Source of the DNA: Zygnema cylindricum
Taxonomy: Eukaryota > Streptophyta > Zygnematophyceae > Zygnematales > Zygnemataceae
NCBI GenBank assembly: GCA_037447655.1
Contig: JBBHKE010000838.1
Location: 56,001-120,000 of the forward strand
Length of the DNA: 64,000 nt
Direction of reading: 5' to 3'
Under the pieces are notes generated by a model. That model did not search any database. It was not told the DNA's origin and saw only the letters and a list, made by a program, of their open reading frames with translations. This document shows, one piece after another, positions 1 to 10,882 of the stretch; positions within the stretch are counted from its first letter, which is position 1; the number at the start of each line of letters is the position of its first letter. A program made the translations under genes and the position numbers.

Positions 1-567
1 TTTGTTTTCTGCCGTTCCGGAAATTCCGTAATCCCGTACGATGTTGCCACGTGTCATCCAGAGTGGCGGCGTTTACAAACTGCCAATTTTACTTTCCGTG
101 ATGTCGGCGCTAACCACGACCGTCCGATTGACATCGTAATTAAAACGGACCGTCGAAATAAATGTCCGTACTATTTATTTCGTCCGGTACTAAAAGTACA
201 ACTGTTTCTATGCCCTATATACCGTAACCCAGTTAAATGGAAAATCATACCTTTAACTATTTAGATATTTATCAAACCCTATATGTACCAGTACTAGTCC
301 TAGACTAAATGGACAATGCTAACGACTGCGGGATGTTTGACGGCCGGTAGGTACCGGGATCAATTCCTGGATCTGTCAAACATCTTTTTAGTAAACATAT
401 TTATCTACTCCTGTCTCTCTGAAGAGCTTAGGCAACCATGGCTCTAGCTCCCTCTCCAGCCTTCAGTGACTACGACAAGTGTGGGGGCTTGGAGAAGGGA
501 GTCAGAGGCAGACTGCCTCTACCCTTTTCTATCTAATAAAGACCTAGAAAATACCCAAATATCAACA
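1..567 (-). repeat. 3' LTR of minus-strand copia A (cut by window start)
   Basis: Positions 1-567 recur almost unchanged at 3191-3757, an offset of 3190, as the two LTRs of one element. Read on the minus strand the LTR starts TGTTGATATTTGGG directly after a purine tract, as LTRs do. Its other end lies outside the window. A few substitutions separate the copies (for example around 247-262 versus 3437-3452, and 524 versus 3714), so the insertion is fairly recent but not brand new. Confidence 0.85.
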
Positions 568-580
568 CTCCCCTTATTTT
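566..580 (-). other. Polypurine tract of copia A
   Basis: On the minus strand this reads AAAATAAGGGGAGTG and abuts the LTR start. The same purine tract precedes the LTR of plus-strand copia B at 4078-4092, showing that A and B belong to one family. Such tracts prime plus-strand DNA synthesis. Confidence 0.75.
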
Positions 581-595
581 CTAGTCTACTTCCTT

Positions 596-2473
596 TCAAC
601 TATTACAAACAAAATAAACAAAACACTCCCTCCCCTTTTTCCTTTTTCTTTTCTTTTTCCTTTTATATAACTTATGAAATATGCTCTCGTATTTAAAACA
701 ATGCATTAGATGAAATGAAATAATAATTGCATCACACATTTCATTTAGCATCCCACTTATCATAAATCCGAGCGAAGATATTATCCACCTCATCTCTTTT
801 CCATCCACACTAAATCTGATTTCCCTCTTGCAATTCAAACAGCCAGCCCCATCTCCAATCTGCAACACACATCCTGAGGCTAACCCTTTTACAGGCACAC
901 CTTCATAAATATCATCACTCCCTTTAGTGATTTCAAACCCATTACCCCTAAAACATGAACTTTCCTCACTCTCTTCCATGGAGATCTTTCCACTCTCACT
1001 TTCTAAATTTATTCCCAATAAATATTTCACCTCCCCTAAACCTTTCATTAAATATTCCTCTTCTCCCTTATCCTTTAAAACCCCTTCTAGTTTCACTTCT
1101 CCCCTTTCCTCAGAATCCGTTGAAGTCTCCCTTTCCGACCAGTTTTCTAATTCCAAAATACCTATAGAATTATCCTCATTAATTTTATTTTTCCCGTTTT
1201 CACTTATGGATCCTAGTTTTGAGTTTCTCATTTCTAAGTCATACACTTTACACTCCTCAACATCCTCAAGTACCTCCTCTCTCTTTACTTCCCTTATACC
1301 TCCAAAAGCACACTGTTGCCTTCGTGGAATTTCTGTGTACTTTTCTCTCTTCTCCATTCTACCGATGTGAAGAAGCTCCAAGATTTTTTCATCCTCTTTC
1401 TCCTCTTCCCCTTCTTCCTCCTCATTCACACTCCAACTTCTAAGTTCTTCCAAACGAGGACACTCCTCCATATAGTGACCCGGTTTCTTACAAGCGAAGC
1501 AAACCCCTTGTTTCAAAGCTCCCCTTTCTTTTCTTCTCCCTCTCTTTCCACCAAAGTTCCGATAAGGTTTACCTTTGTCTTTCTTCCTCTCATCACGCTT
1601 CCGCTCGTCACCGGCGTTCCTCACATCACGCTTCCGCCAGTCACCACCAGCTGTAAATGCAGTCACCCTCTCACTTCCCCTACGAAGCTCCAAGGTGCTT
1701 TCCCTCACAAGAATTATCCCCATGGTAATGCTCCAAGTCCATGAGGAGACATCCATTCCCTGCATACGGTAAATGATGTCTTCGTACTCATATGGGAGCT
1801 TCATGATTAGTGTATTAATCTTTCTCTCCTCAGATTCTACATATCCCGCACTAGCAAGCTCAACATATAACACAGCAATATCATTGCAAAACTCTGTCAT
1901 GCTACCGCCTTTATAAACATAGGCCTCTATCTCTTGTCTTACTAACTGCTGCCTCTGTATAGTCTCACTCTTATAAATCTGAATTAGTGTGTTCCAAATT
2001 TCCGACGACTTGGTTAGATTTAAAAGAGTGATAGCTATAGACTTAGACACATATCTAAGTATGAGATGTTTTGCTATAGTGTTTTTATATTCCCAAATTT
2101 TTCTATCATTTTCTTCGGTTTTTGGTTCAGTTATAACCCCCACAAGTGGAACCGTAGCCGAGAGCCTAGCTCCCCTCACCATAGGTGTCCCTTTATCCTT
2201 CTCCCCTATTTCCCCTTCCACGGTAATGATTTTCCCTTCACCTTCCGTTGCATCTGAACTCCGGTTGGTTTTCTGGGCAGCCCCAGATGATTCTCCATAG
2301 TGAGCTCGACCAAAGCCGGGTGGCGGACACCTCACTTGTCCCGAAACAATTCCCCACAAGTGCTTCTCGAAAAGCAATCCCTCCATCGTGAACTCCCAAT
2401 AAGTGAAGTCTGTTCCATCAAACATAGGCACCCTAGATGGTGGGCCCATAACCTGAAATTCTATGGGCTCCAT
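596..2473 (-). CDS. Copia gag fused to a pol remnant (deletion derivative)
   Basis: This single open frame of about 625 codons fills the interior of copia A. I take the ATG at 2473, just inside the LTR and leader. The N-terminal half is Ty1/copia Gag: an opening MGPPSRVPMFDG stretch, a UBN2-like segment with SSEIWNTLIQIYKS, then a CCHC zinc knuckle CFACKKPGHYMEEC. The knuckle is followed by a long acidic stretch and then by GLGEVKYLLGINLE, which is normally the C-terminal part of copia reverse transcriptase. Protease, integrase and most of RT/RNase H are missing, yet the frame stays open to the polypurine tract. It is therefore a non-autonomous derivative that could supply Gag but would need enzymes in trans. 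The last ~100 residues I do not recognise with confidence. Confidence 0.75.
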   Translation of the reverse strand: MEPIEFQVMGPPSRVPMFDGTDFTYWEFTMEGLLFEKHLWGIVSGQVRCPPPGFGRAHYGESSGAAQKTNRSSDATEGEGKIITVEGEIGEKDKGTPMVRGARLSATVPLVGVITEPKTEENDRKIWEYKNTIAKHLILRYVSKSIAITLLNLTKSSEIWNTLIQIYKSETIQRQQLVRQEIEAYVYKGGSMTEFCNDIAVLYVELASAGYVESEERKINTLIMKLPYEYEDIIYRMQGMDVSSWTWSITMGIILVRESTLELRRGSERVTAFTAGGDWRKRDVRNAGDERKRDERKKDKGKPYRNFGGKRGRRKERGALKQGVCFACKKPGHYMEECPRLEELRSWSVNEEEEGEEEKEDEKILELLHIGRMEKREKYTEIPRRQQCAFGGIREVKREEVLEDVEECKVYDLEMRNSKLGSISENGKNKINEDNSIGILELENWSERETSTDSEERGEVKLEGVLKDKGEEEYLMKGLGEVKYLLGINLESESGKISMEESEESSCFRGNGFEITKGSDDIYEGVPVKGLASGCVLQIGDGAGCLNCKREIRFSVDGKEMRWIISSLGFMISGMLNEMCDAIIISFHLMHCFKYESIFHKLYKRKKKRKRKKGRECFVYFVCNS

Positions 2474-2554
2474 TGCCACACAGAATTCGCAGGTCCAAAG
2501 GAAGCTAATCTAGATAGTGCCGACTCCAAGTTAATATAAACCCAAATGATTGAC

Positions 2555-3757
2555 CCTTTGACAATCAGAACCCCATTACAGCTTCACCCCTGTGAAGTAA
2601 GACTTTCTTTGTGCTCAGTTTCACTACAGAATGCAAAGTTAGAATATGAGTATAGGATAACATTCCCCACTTTGACTTTCCCTTAGAAATGCAGCCACTC
2701 AGGCAGGCAAAAACTCTGACCGACTAAACCCCTGTGTAGCGTGGACTCCCCTGAGTCCGCAGCAACAAGAATCACTGAATTTGGTCAACTGAATTGATAG
2801 TTATGGCTTGCCAAAGTTTGCCATTTATACAAGGTGCTCTCTGGGAGAGTCAGCTACCTACCCGAAATATTCTAAGTCCTAAACCCCTCTCTAAACCCTC
2901 TAGTACTGAGGTACGGACCAATCACATTACTGTATAGTACATAAAGGTACAAATGCCGGTGTACCTTTTGTACGGACATCGTACGACATGGCTAATAAGT
3001 CAACAAATGTCTTATCCGGATTCGCTCTTGTATTCTCCGGAATTCCTGCCTCCAAATCTTATCTCTCCACGTGGCGCCAGGTCATGCCGCGTCATAAAAA
3101 TGGTACCGTACAAGAAAGTACAAGTGCCGGAGTACTTTCTGTACGTACATTGTACGATGTCGCCAGAGTGCGACATTTGTCACTCTCGGATTTGTTTTCT
3201 GCCGTTCCGGAAATTCCGTAATCCCGTACGATGTTGCCACGTGTCATCCAGAGTGGCGGCGTTTACAAACTGCCAATTTTACTTTCCGTGATGTCGGCGC
3301 TAACCACGACCGTCCGATTGACATCGTAATTAAAACGGACCGTCGAAATAAATGTCCGTACTATTTATTTCGTCCGGTACTAAAAGTACAACTGTTTCTA
3401 TGCCCTATATACCGTAACCCAGTTAAATGGAAAATCCTACCTTAACCTATTTAGATATTTATCAAACCCTATACGTACCAGTACTAGTCCTAGACTAAAT
3501 GGACAATGCTAACGACTGCGGGATGTTTGACGGCCGGTAGGTACCGGGATCAATTCCTGGATCTGTCAAACATCTTTTTAGTAAACATATTTATCTACTC
3601 CTGTCTCTCTGAAGAGCTTAGGCAACCATGGCTCTAGCTCCCTCTCCAGCCTTCAGTGACTACGACAAGTGTGGGGGCTTGGAGAAGGGAGTCAGAGGCA
3701 GACAGCCTCTACCCTTTTCTATCTAATAAAGACCTAGAAAATACCCAAATATCAACA
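2555..3757 (-). repeat. 5' LTR of copia A
   Basis: The right part (3191-3757) is the partner of 1-567. The left part has no partner in the window but is homologous, in opposite orientation, to the LTR of copia B (about 4091-5190), for example the shared ACTCAGGGGAGTC segment near 2740 and 4985. The edge at 3757 is exact. The edge near 2555 is approximate because no convincing primer-binding site was found. GTAC-rich motifs recur through the LTR. Confidence 0.7.
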
Positions 3758-4077
3758 CCTCTTGCTCTGCTGTAAAAGAATTGATGTGGGTCAAGTCTTT
3801 GCTTGGTGAGCTTGGTCACCTTAAGAGTGGTGTGCAGATAATATTTTGTGATAATCAGGCAGCAATCGCTATTTTTGCCAATCCTAAACACCATTTTAAA
3901 GCCAAACACATGGACATCAGACTCAGCTTTGTTAGAGAGAAAGTAGAAAACAAAATAATCAATTTAGAGTACAGACCAGATAGTGAGATGGTAGCAGATA
4001 TGATGACCAAACCTGTGCCTTCCCCTAAGCTAATTTTTTGCAGGGAGAAGTGTGGTCTGAAATTAAAGATTGACTAG
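3758..4077 (+). pseudogene. Copia B RNase H C-terminus, cut by copia A
   Basis: The plus-strand frame reads SCSAVKELMWVKSLLGELG, then DNQAAIAIFANP and SEMVADMMTKPVPSPKL, ending at TAG 4075-4077. This is the usual end of a Ty1/copia RNase H. It starts abruptly at 3758, exactly where the LTR of copia A ends, so copia A landed inside the RNase H codons. The rest of copia B's coding region must lie before the window start. A purine tract and its LTR follow directly. Confidence 0.85.
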
Positions 4078-4090
4078 AAAATAAGGGGAG

Positions 4091-5190
4091 TGTAGAAACT
4101 AATGGTTTTATTAGTATTTTCTAGGTCTGAAAAGAAATATAGAAGTCGAGGCAGTCTATCTCTAAATTCTCTCTCCAACTCTCAAACTTGTCGCAGTCAC
4201 TGAGAAATTGGAGAGGAAGCTAGAGCCATGGCTACCTTGGCTATCCTGAGGTTTACGGGAATTTTATATTAGGGTTTATATATTTAATTAAAATATATAT
4301 GCCGGCGGCAGGATTTGATCCTTGTACCTGCCGGCCGGCAAACACGAAGTAGCCGGTAGCCTTAGCCGTTTAATCTAGCGGTAGTGTTACCTAGCATATA
4401 GTTTGATAATTATTTAAATATGTATACGTGCGATAAACCATTTAACTGAAATGAATTACGGGATACATAGATCCAGTAATATATAATGTACGACTTACGG
4501 TACAGACAAAAATCAGTACCGCGCATTTGTTTCGTAAATGAAACAAATACCGCGCATGTATTTATTACGGCTACGATTAAAGCCGAATTTAATCGGACGG
4601 CCAGGATTAGCGCCGAGATCGCGGAGGAAAATTTCGGCGGTTTGTGGCCATCGCCACATCGGATGACGCGTGGTAAAATTCCGTTGGATTGTGGAAACTC
4701 CGGAGATTATGGCACCGAAATCCGGATTTGACATGTGTCGACATTTTGGCCATGTCGTACAATGTCCGTACATAAAGTACACCGGCAACTGTACTTTTGC
4801 GTACGGAACTCAATTCTGATTGGTTCCGTACATCAGTAGATAGAGTCTGTGAGAGAGATAGGACTTAGAAAAATTAGAAGATAGGACCCCCTCTCCCAGA
4901 GAGCTTCTGTACAAAAGGTCAACTTTGACCCTCCATAACTTACTGCTCAGGGGAGCAAATTCAGAGATTCTTTTTGCTATCGACTCAGGGGAGTCTTATC
5001 TTCACAGGGGTGAAGTTGGTCAGAGTTTTTGTCAGCCAGGGTGGCAGTTATTTTTGCTTAAACACAAAGGGGTCAGGATTATCCTAGAGGCTTCTTGGAA
5101 GCTGTCCACTCTGAGGACTTATGGAGGTCTTAGAGTTTCATACCACGTAGTAAACTATTTCAATTTTGCAAATATACAAATAAACTTTGA
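4091..5190 (+). repeat. 3' LTR of copia B
   Basis: It begins TGTAGAAACTAATGG after the purine tract AAAATAAGGGGAG and ends near AAACTTTGACA at about 5190 (right edge approximate). It is homologous in opposite orientation to the LTR of copia A but clearly diverged, so the two are different insertions of one family. Short GTAC-containing palindromic words are frequent. Confidence 0.7.
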
Positions 5191-5737
5191 CAACAAAGTG
5201 TGAACGCAATATATGTACCAGCGGAGGTAGAAGTGACTCGTACGAAGTATTAAATCAAAATCTATATGGGCGGACAAACTTAAGATTTGTAAAAGCATAC
5301 GAAAATGTCAGAATTGTTAGTGGATGGCAAAAGGAGCATCAAATAATATCCTCCGTCCAAGATTTTCTCGCAGCTTTCGGTGGTCGCGCATCTACCATGG
5401 CGGAAGCCACATGGCCTATGCGACATGTAGCCACATGATTGCGCGTTCATCGTGGATATTTTTTCAGATTTCCACGTGGCACAATGTTATACGTCTAATC
5501 TCTACAAATTGTCCTCCTTGAGGTCATTTGTTGCAAATTGAAAGGTTTGACCGATGGAGTATCTTGTTTTCTAAAGTAAAACATCCGACAGTCAAGTTTT
5601 ACCCTCATAATCTTGGAGAATCAAATCGATTATTTAATAACCTTGTTTTTCTGACGATTTTTTTTTTTTGGTTTGGCACTGTATGAAACACTACATGCGT
5701 ATGTAAATATCATTTTTTCCCCAATGGAACTTCACCC
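5191..5737. mobile_element. PIF/Harbinger-like remnant
   Basis: The right end reads CCAATGGAACTTCACCC followed by TAA, matching in reverse the GGGT...TTCCATT termini of the elements at 22156, 23870 and 43393. The interior at about 5220-5440 is the reverse complement of part of the 23870-24566 element (for example GCATACGAAAATGTCAGAA). The left terminus was not found. No transposase reading frame is visible. Confidence 0.5.
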
Positions 5738-5740
5738 TAA

Positions 5741-7326
5741 ATGTTTGTATTAAGGTGAGGTTACATCCAAGGTCTTTGTAGTCGTACATACATCAATATT
5801 TATGTAATACAAAGGTAAAGGTTATATCGCGTAACGTCTGTAAAAAGTTTTTATATGCGTGTCTCAATTTGAGGGGTTCCACGAAAGCTAGGGATCCAAT
5901 CTCTAAAATTGTCAAAGATTTTGAAACCGACTAATTTCGTTTCAAAATCTCTACTTGCGTATTGTTTACGTGGACTTTCGCAATTCATTTTTATTTAAAA
6001 AAAAAAACGACAAAAAATAGTGCTCCAAACCATAAACTTCGAAGAAATGCAAAAACCGTATTTTTTTTAAGGGAAGGCAAAAATCGTACTTCTTTTGGTA
6101 AGAAGGCAAATATTGTACTTCTTTTTGGCAAATACTGATGTAACATTATTGTCCTCTCGATCGCTTTTACTAGTTGAGGCTCAAGCCGAAGTTCCCGCGT
6201 TCTTTTCCCTCATAACCCAAATCCCCTCAGGCGTGCAACAAAACATCATCGATAAGGTAACCGCCGCCAAATTCAAAGATTTATTTCAGGCGCTCCCTAG
6301 GGATGAAGCACGGAGTCGACTTCGATCGTCGTGGGGGCTTGGGCCGGAGCTTGGCTTATTGCTACACCAATTTTCACTTCACTCCATTTATCTTCTCCTA
6401 AATTTTCTGTTGTGCTTTACGACTTGGCTTGTCCCTCTCTTCCCTTTTAGGCTGTTCCCTTCGCATTTGTGGTCAACATATAGTTAACGAAGGGGTACAT
6501 TTGCTACGTCGCTCAAACGCTGGGGAGGGATCAACAACACACGACATGGTATGAGATGTAGTCGTTGTCGTGGGTTATAAAGTAGGGTACACAGTCTAGC
6601 GCGTATTACCACCACGTTCTCAATCTAGGGTTATAGGGGACCCTCGTTGTTTTTTTACATGGCGCAGCGAGATTATTGGGGGACGTAGTCGTTAAAGACC
6701 CTGCATAAGCCCATGTTTCTTCGCGTGTGACATTTCATAGTGGTGTTGCGGCTCGAGATGCAGCGGTTTCCAAAGAACGTGACTACGCGCACCCAAAACC
6801 ACTTGATAGTTTCATGGACCATATACTCGTCTTTTGACAACTTTTTGATAGACTGCGCTCGACGATCTTTGAAAGTTAGACGGCCCTACAACCCTTCTCT
6901 AGCTCTCATGTCGGCTTTCTACCACCAACCCATCTTTGTGGCCCATTAACGTTCCCAAGCTTTGGACATTATCCAACAGAGCACGGTGGTAATTGATGGC
7001 CGAGGACTACGAGACTTAATCCCGCGGCACTTGGCGCATATAGACGATAGTTCTTATATTTACTTGGGCATAGTCTTAGGTTTTAATGTCTATGGTAGTT
7101 TGTAGTGTTTCAATAGTTTAGTTTTGTTGTACATGCTTTAATTTTTTTTATTTTAGGCTTTTAAACCACTTTTGTTGTGTTTTTAGTCCTTTATAATTTT
7201 GATCATCAATTCTTTCTAGTGACAATCATGTTTTGTACTTTGATGTTATTACCATCGCGTTTTTGGAAATAAAATCTATTTCTCTGATGTAACTACACCT
7301 TAGTATATTAGAATCTCCCGAGGATA
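5741..7326. other. Degenerate unique region without a clear gene
   Basis: Mostly AT-rich. A patch at about 6160-6350 reads in the plus frame as QIPSGVQQNIIDKVTAAKF and LPRDEARSRL, and looks once-coding, but it runs into a hydrophobic and then stop-filled sequence. A second patch lies near 6985 (VVIDGRGLRDLIPRHL). I recognise no family. It may be a decayed transposon or a captured gene fragment. Confidence 0.3.
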
Positions 7327-7334
7327 CAATGTGT

Positions 7335-7756
7335 CAGAGGTCGCAAAAGTCGAAATTTTAGATAACCGAAACCGACCGTTTTTTTTTTTTCAAAATTTGA
7401 GTACCCGACGCCCGACCGGGTTATGTCACGCTCCAAAATTGTTAACCGTTACCCGAAACGCGTTTATGAAAATAAAAGTTAACCGATACCCGAAAAAGTA
7501 CAAAATGATACCGCGAACTTCCACTATACCAATAGTATAAAGTACAATAATGCTAGATAGTATGGACAGTACAAACCTTCAATTTGTTTCGTTTTTTGCT
7601 TACCCGACCATAACCGATTCTTTTTTTTTGTTTTCGTGAATCATTCGCCCGAATCTGCCCGACCCCCCAAATTTGGCAACCGAATCCGTTCCGGATCCGA
7701 CGCGGGCGGTCGGTTAACGGTCGGTTACGGTTTTGGTTAACTGTTTGCGACCTCTG
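7335..7756. mobile_element. hAT-like MITE, 422 bp, TSD CAATGTGT
   Basis: Terminal inverted repeats CAGAGGTCGCAAA / TTTGCGACCTCTG are flanked by a perfect 8-bp duplication CAATGTGT (7327-7334 and 7757-7764). An 8-bp duplication with a CAGNG-type terminus is typical of hAT. There is no coding capacity. Relatives are at 41024-41497 (complete) and 23643-23860 (one end only). Confidence 0.9.
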
Positions 7757-7764
7757 CAATGTGT

Positions 7765-8477
7765 CGCGATAGCGATATGTGTCGAGATAGCGATATATTG
7801 TCTTCAATTTTCCACAATACTGAACATTATTTAAGTTGACAACGATTGATCTACTACATCCTCGTACTTATGCTTTTCCTCGTACTCCGACGCCAGTAGT
7901 GACAAATGCTTCCTACGTCTGTTTGTCCCCGTTGAGCAAATTTGACGTTGCAAATTTCACGTCGACCACGTGTCTGGTCGTAAAATGCGGGACTCTCTAA
8001 ATATTGAGTATTTAAAAGTGAAACCAATATTTTTCCAATTTTAGAATTATCTGCCAGCTGGTGTCTTTGGGGCTGTGTAAAAACAAAATTCATATTTTTT
8101 TCCGTGGTCAGATGCTCGCCAGCTCGATAATGCCCAAATATCCGATGTTGGTCTACAGCGTGTCATGAAGTCGCCGGCCGACGATAGCTTTTTTAAAGCT
8201 ACAAGCGTTTCTTGTTTGGGAGGAAAATTTCCTGGAAGTTATGTGGCGTCGCATGTTAAAGGGGAAAATCGATCGGAACCTCGTGGCTTTCTCTGGATGG
8301 GCTCCATTGGCTCATAAACGCTCTTTTGTTCGATGCCCCCCTGGTGGGTTCTTGCAAGATCCGGGTCAGAATTTTACCCATTGTTAATGCAGCGCGTGGT
8401 CATAACAAACAAAAAAGATTATGATACCGGAAAAACATAATTATGTGCATACTACAGTACAGTTATTTGGGAAGTTA
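7765..8477. other. Intergenic, no feature recognised
   Basis: No reading frame of coding character and no clear terminal repeats. It holds AT-rich sequence and one GC-richer patch at about 8160-8380. Confidence 0.4.
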
Positions 8478-9640
8478 TTAAATAGTGTAGTGTACGACAT
8501 GTTGAAGTCCAAACCAACACTGCGCTTTTTCGGTACAAACGTACAAGAAATGTGTCAGATAACGCCGTCGATACTGGAAAGTGAGTGGCGTTGACACGGG
8601 AAAGAGCACTCAGATTTGCTTCCTAGGAATAAAACGTGGGCAAATTACGCGGAACTGTTCTCACATGTTCAAACGTCGAATGTGTGAACACTACAAATAA
8701 CGGCTATACCATGGGAATGTGTGTCCAACTGAGTATTACATGAATAAATTGCGGTAATGTTTTGTTGGCGTTATGCACTTGAACCATAGTTCAAAAGTAG
8801 GCTTTTTTATGGTAGGCCTTTGGTAGGCGCACAAAACTTTGCACAAAACTCGCGCAACGTAGGCAGTGTATGTGTGTGCGTCGTGCACACTCCTGTAAAA
8901 AAGTCCGAATATGACGTAAGATCAAAGTACAGCGCACGCCGCCGGACGAAATTTGTTAGCGAACTGACACGGCGTAGGATGACATTCCGTGGGAAAAAAA
9001 TCGGGAAAAAAAAAAAAACGCGGACGGGCAACGAAACAAAATTTCGAAATAATTGCGATGAGTGAACGCGGTGGAGAGCGGTGAGAGTGCGACGAGAGAG
9101 AGTACGGACAGTTCATAGCTTTTTCGGAAAGTTGTTTTGCATCCACCAACGGGGTTGGTCCGTAGGTTTTGGTAATTTTTTTGGCAGTGTGGTATTTTTT
9201 TTTCTTATCGTCCCATATTGCCTGGCTGGTCAATTTGAGGCTTTATTTAGTGTGGTCCTCAAAATTGCAGATGCTAATATGACAGATTGTCCTTTCGTAA
9301 GTTGTGTTATGGGCTTTTCATGTGATCGTTTTAAATCGCCTACTTTCATCAGCGACCGTCCGATCGTCCAAATCTGACGGTTTAAATAAAAAGTCCCTCA
9401 AAACTCACAGAAATAATTTTTTTTGTCCGATTTTTTTTCAAAATTTAGACATGTCGTTTAATTCTCTATCGAACGATGTGCAACTCAACCCTGTTCCTAT
9501 TTTATTTCATTTTGCGGCCAATACAATATGGGTCTTAAGGGCATATTGTATGTTTTGCGTACAATAGGCATATTGTATGGGCGTACGGTCACCTACTTTT
9601 GAACTACGACTTGAACCCACAATAGAGTTAGTAGAACCAA
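8478..9640. repeat. Repeat family R1, copy 1 (split by a MITE)
   Basis: 8478-8784 resembles 20700-21000 and 25559-25760: TAGTGTAGTGTACGA, then AAAGTGAGTGGCG and TTGCTTCNTAG words in the same order. It resumes at 9609 after the MITE at 8785-9608. The other copies carry the uninterrupted CTTGAACCC site at about 21008, which is the empty site of that insertion. Its class is unknown. Confidence 0.6.
8785..9608. mobile_element. hAT-like element, CATAGTTC family, TSD ACTTGAAC
   Basis: Termini CATAGTTCAAAAGTAGG and CCTACTTTTGAACTACG are flanked by a perfect 8-bp duplication ACTTGAAC (8777-8784 and 9609-9616). At 824 bp it is longer than its relatives at 23020-23477 and 34311-34616 because of about 480 bp of extra interior sequence (about 8830-9300). 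No transposase is readable in it. Confidence 0.9.
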
Positions 9641-9789
9641 TGTGTTTCTGTACACTTAAAAGCAATTTCACGGTGTGCTGTACCTTTCTTGCGGCGGCTT
9701 TACGCATCACAACTTTTTGAGGGGAACAACTCCCAAACTGGACGAAATATCCATTTGTGACCTTCAAAACCTTTCCATGAATTTTCACG

Positions 9790-10147
9790 TGCAGTTTTAG
9801 TGTATTTTGTTTTTTTTCTCTTCCCTAAAGATCATAAGGCGCATCGAAATACGTCCGCCTCGCTCCCAGCAGCTAAGCTTTTCCCGATGTTTTTCTCATG
9901 GTCATCGCGTTGGCGTTTTTCTAAAAGTGCGATTATGACCCAAAGCGGGCGTTATATGTGAGCCAATGGAGCCCAACTTTCTGGTCTATTTAGGTTTTTT
10001 CATTGAACGTAGAGCTCCCGGTTTCCGTGACGTGTGTAGTAATGGTGACGTACATTGATAACGCGACTTTTCATTGGTATTCCCGAATCAGAAATGACCA
10101 CGCGTATATGCTTAGCTGTACTCACGTGAATGGGAACGATTTTTCGC
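9790..10147. other. Intergenic, no feature recognised
   Basis: Unique-looking AT-rich sequence before the palindrome. Apparent frames through it and into the palindrome arm lack coding character. Confidence 0.35.
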
Positions 10148-10495
10148 GGGAATTGATCATGGCAGTGACTGTTTTGGTTGCGCACAGTCACTTACGTCAT
10201 TTGGTCAAAGATTGTACGTTTGAAGTACACATTGGTACAAGTAAAGTACTATTGAGTCTAAATTTGACAATCAATCGGTTGGACAGCTTTAACTTTCAAA
10301 ATATTGTTTCAACCGCTTAAAATTTTGCCGCGCTTGCGAACGTCGACCGTCATAATAAAATTAGCAATTCACACGGCCGACGAAGGTTTACGGTAACAAA
10401 ACTGCGGTAACCACATGTAAATAAAAGTGTTGCAGACAGTCACTTTTTGTCGTTACGTGAGCTCCACGGTGAGAGCACGTTGGATATTAACTTAA

Positions 10496-10878
10496 CCGAA
10501 AAATTGAAATTTAGTCGTGTAAGCGTTACATTGAACTTAGACGCAAATTGAAACGAAACCTCTTTAAACTGAAGTACTGTAAGTCTTGTACGGAAATATT
10601 AAAACGCACGAAAAAAAATAAACTTTTTACACTATAATAAAACGAACCGGCGTAAAAATATCAATTGAAATTAAATGAAAAAAATGCGCGCCGTCACGCG
10701 CGACGAAATCGAGCCACACTATCTACGAATCAACATTCTTACCTTGACAGCGAAATTTATTTTCGTGCGTTTTAATATTTCCATACAAGACTGACAGTAC
10801 TTCAGTTTAAAGAGGTTTCGTTTCAATTTGCGTCTAAGTTCAATGTAACGCTTATACGACTAAATTTCAATTTTGCAG
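10496..10878. mobile_element. piggyBac-type MITE, 383 bp, TSD TTAA
   Basis: It is flanked by TTAA at 10492-10495 and 10879-10882. The element is itself largely an inverted repeat (about 10496-10620 against 10750-10878, termini CCGAAAAATTGAAATTTAG and CTAAATTTCAATTTTGCAG). TTAA target choice is diagnostic of piggyBac-like transposons. There is no transposase in the element. Confidence 0.7.
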
Positions 10879-10882
10879 TTAA

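Noticed and set aside
927-2300. Plus-strand frames opposite the copia A Gag gene
   Set aside because: Shadows of the minus-strand Gag frame, which has recognisable motifs, while these have none.
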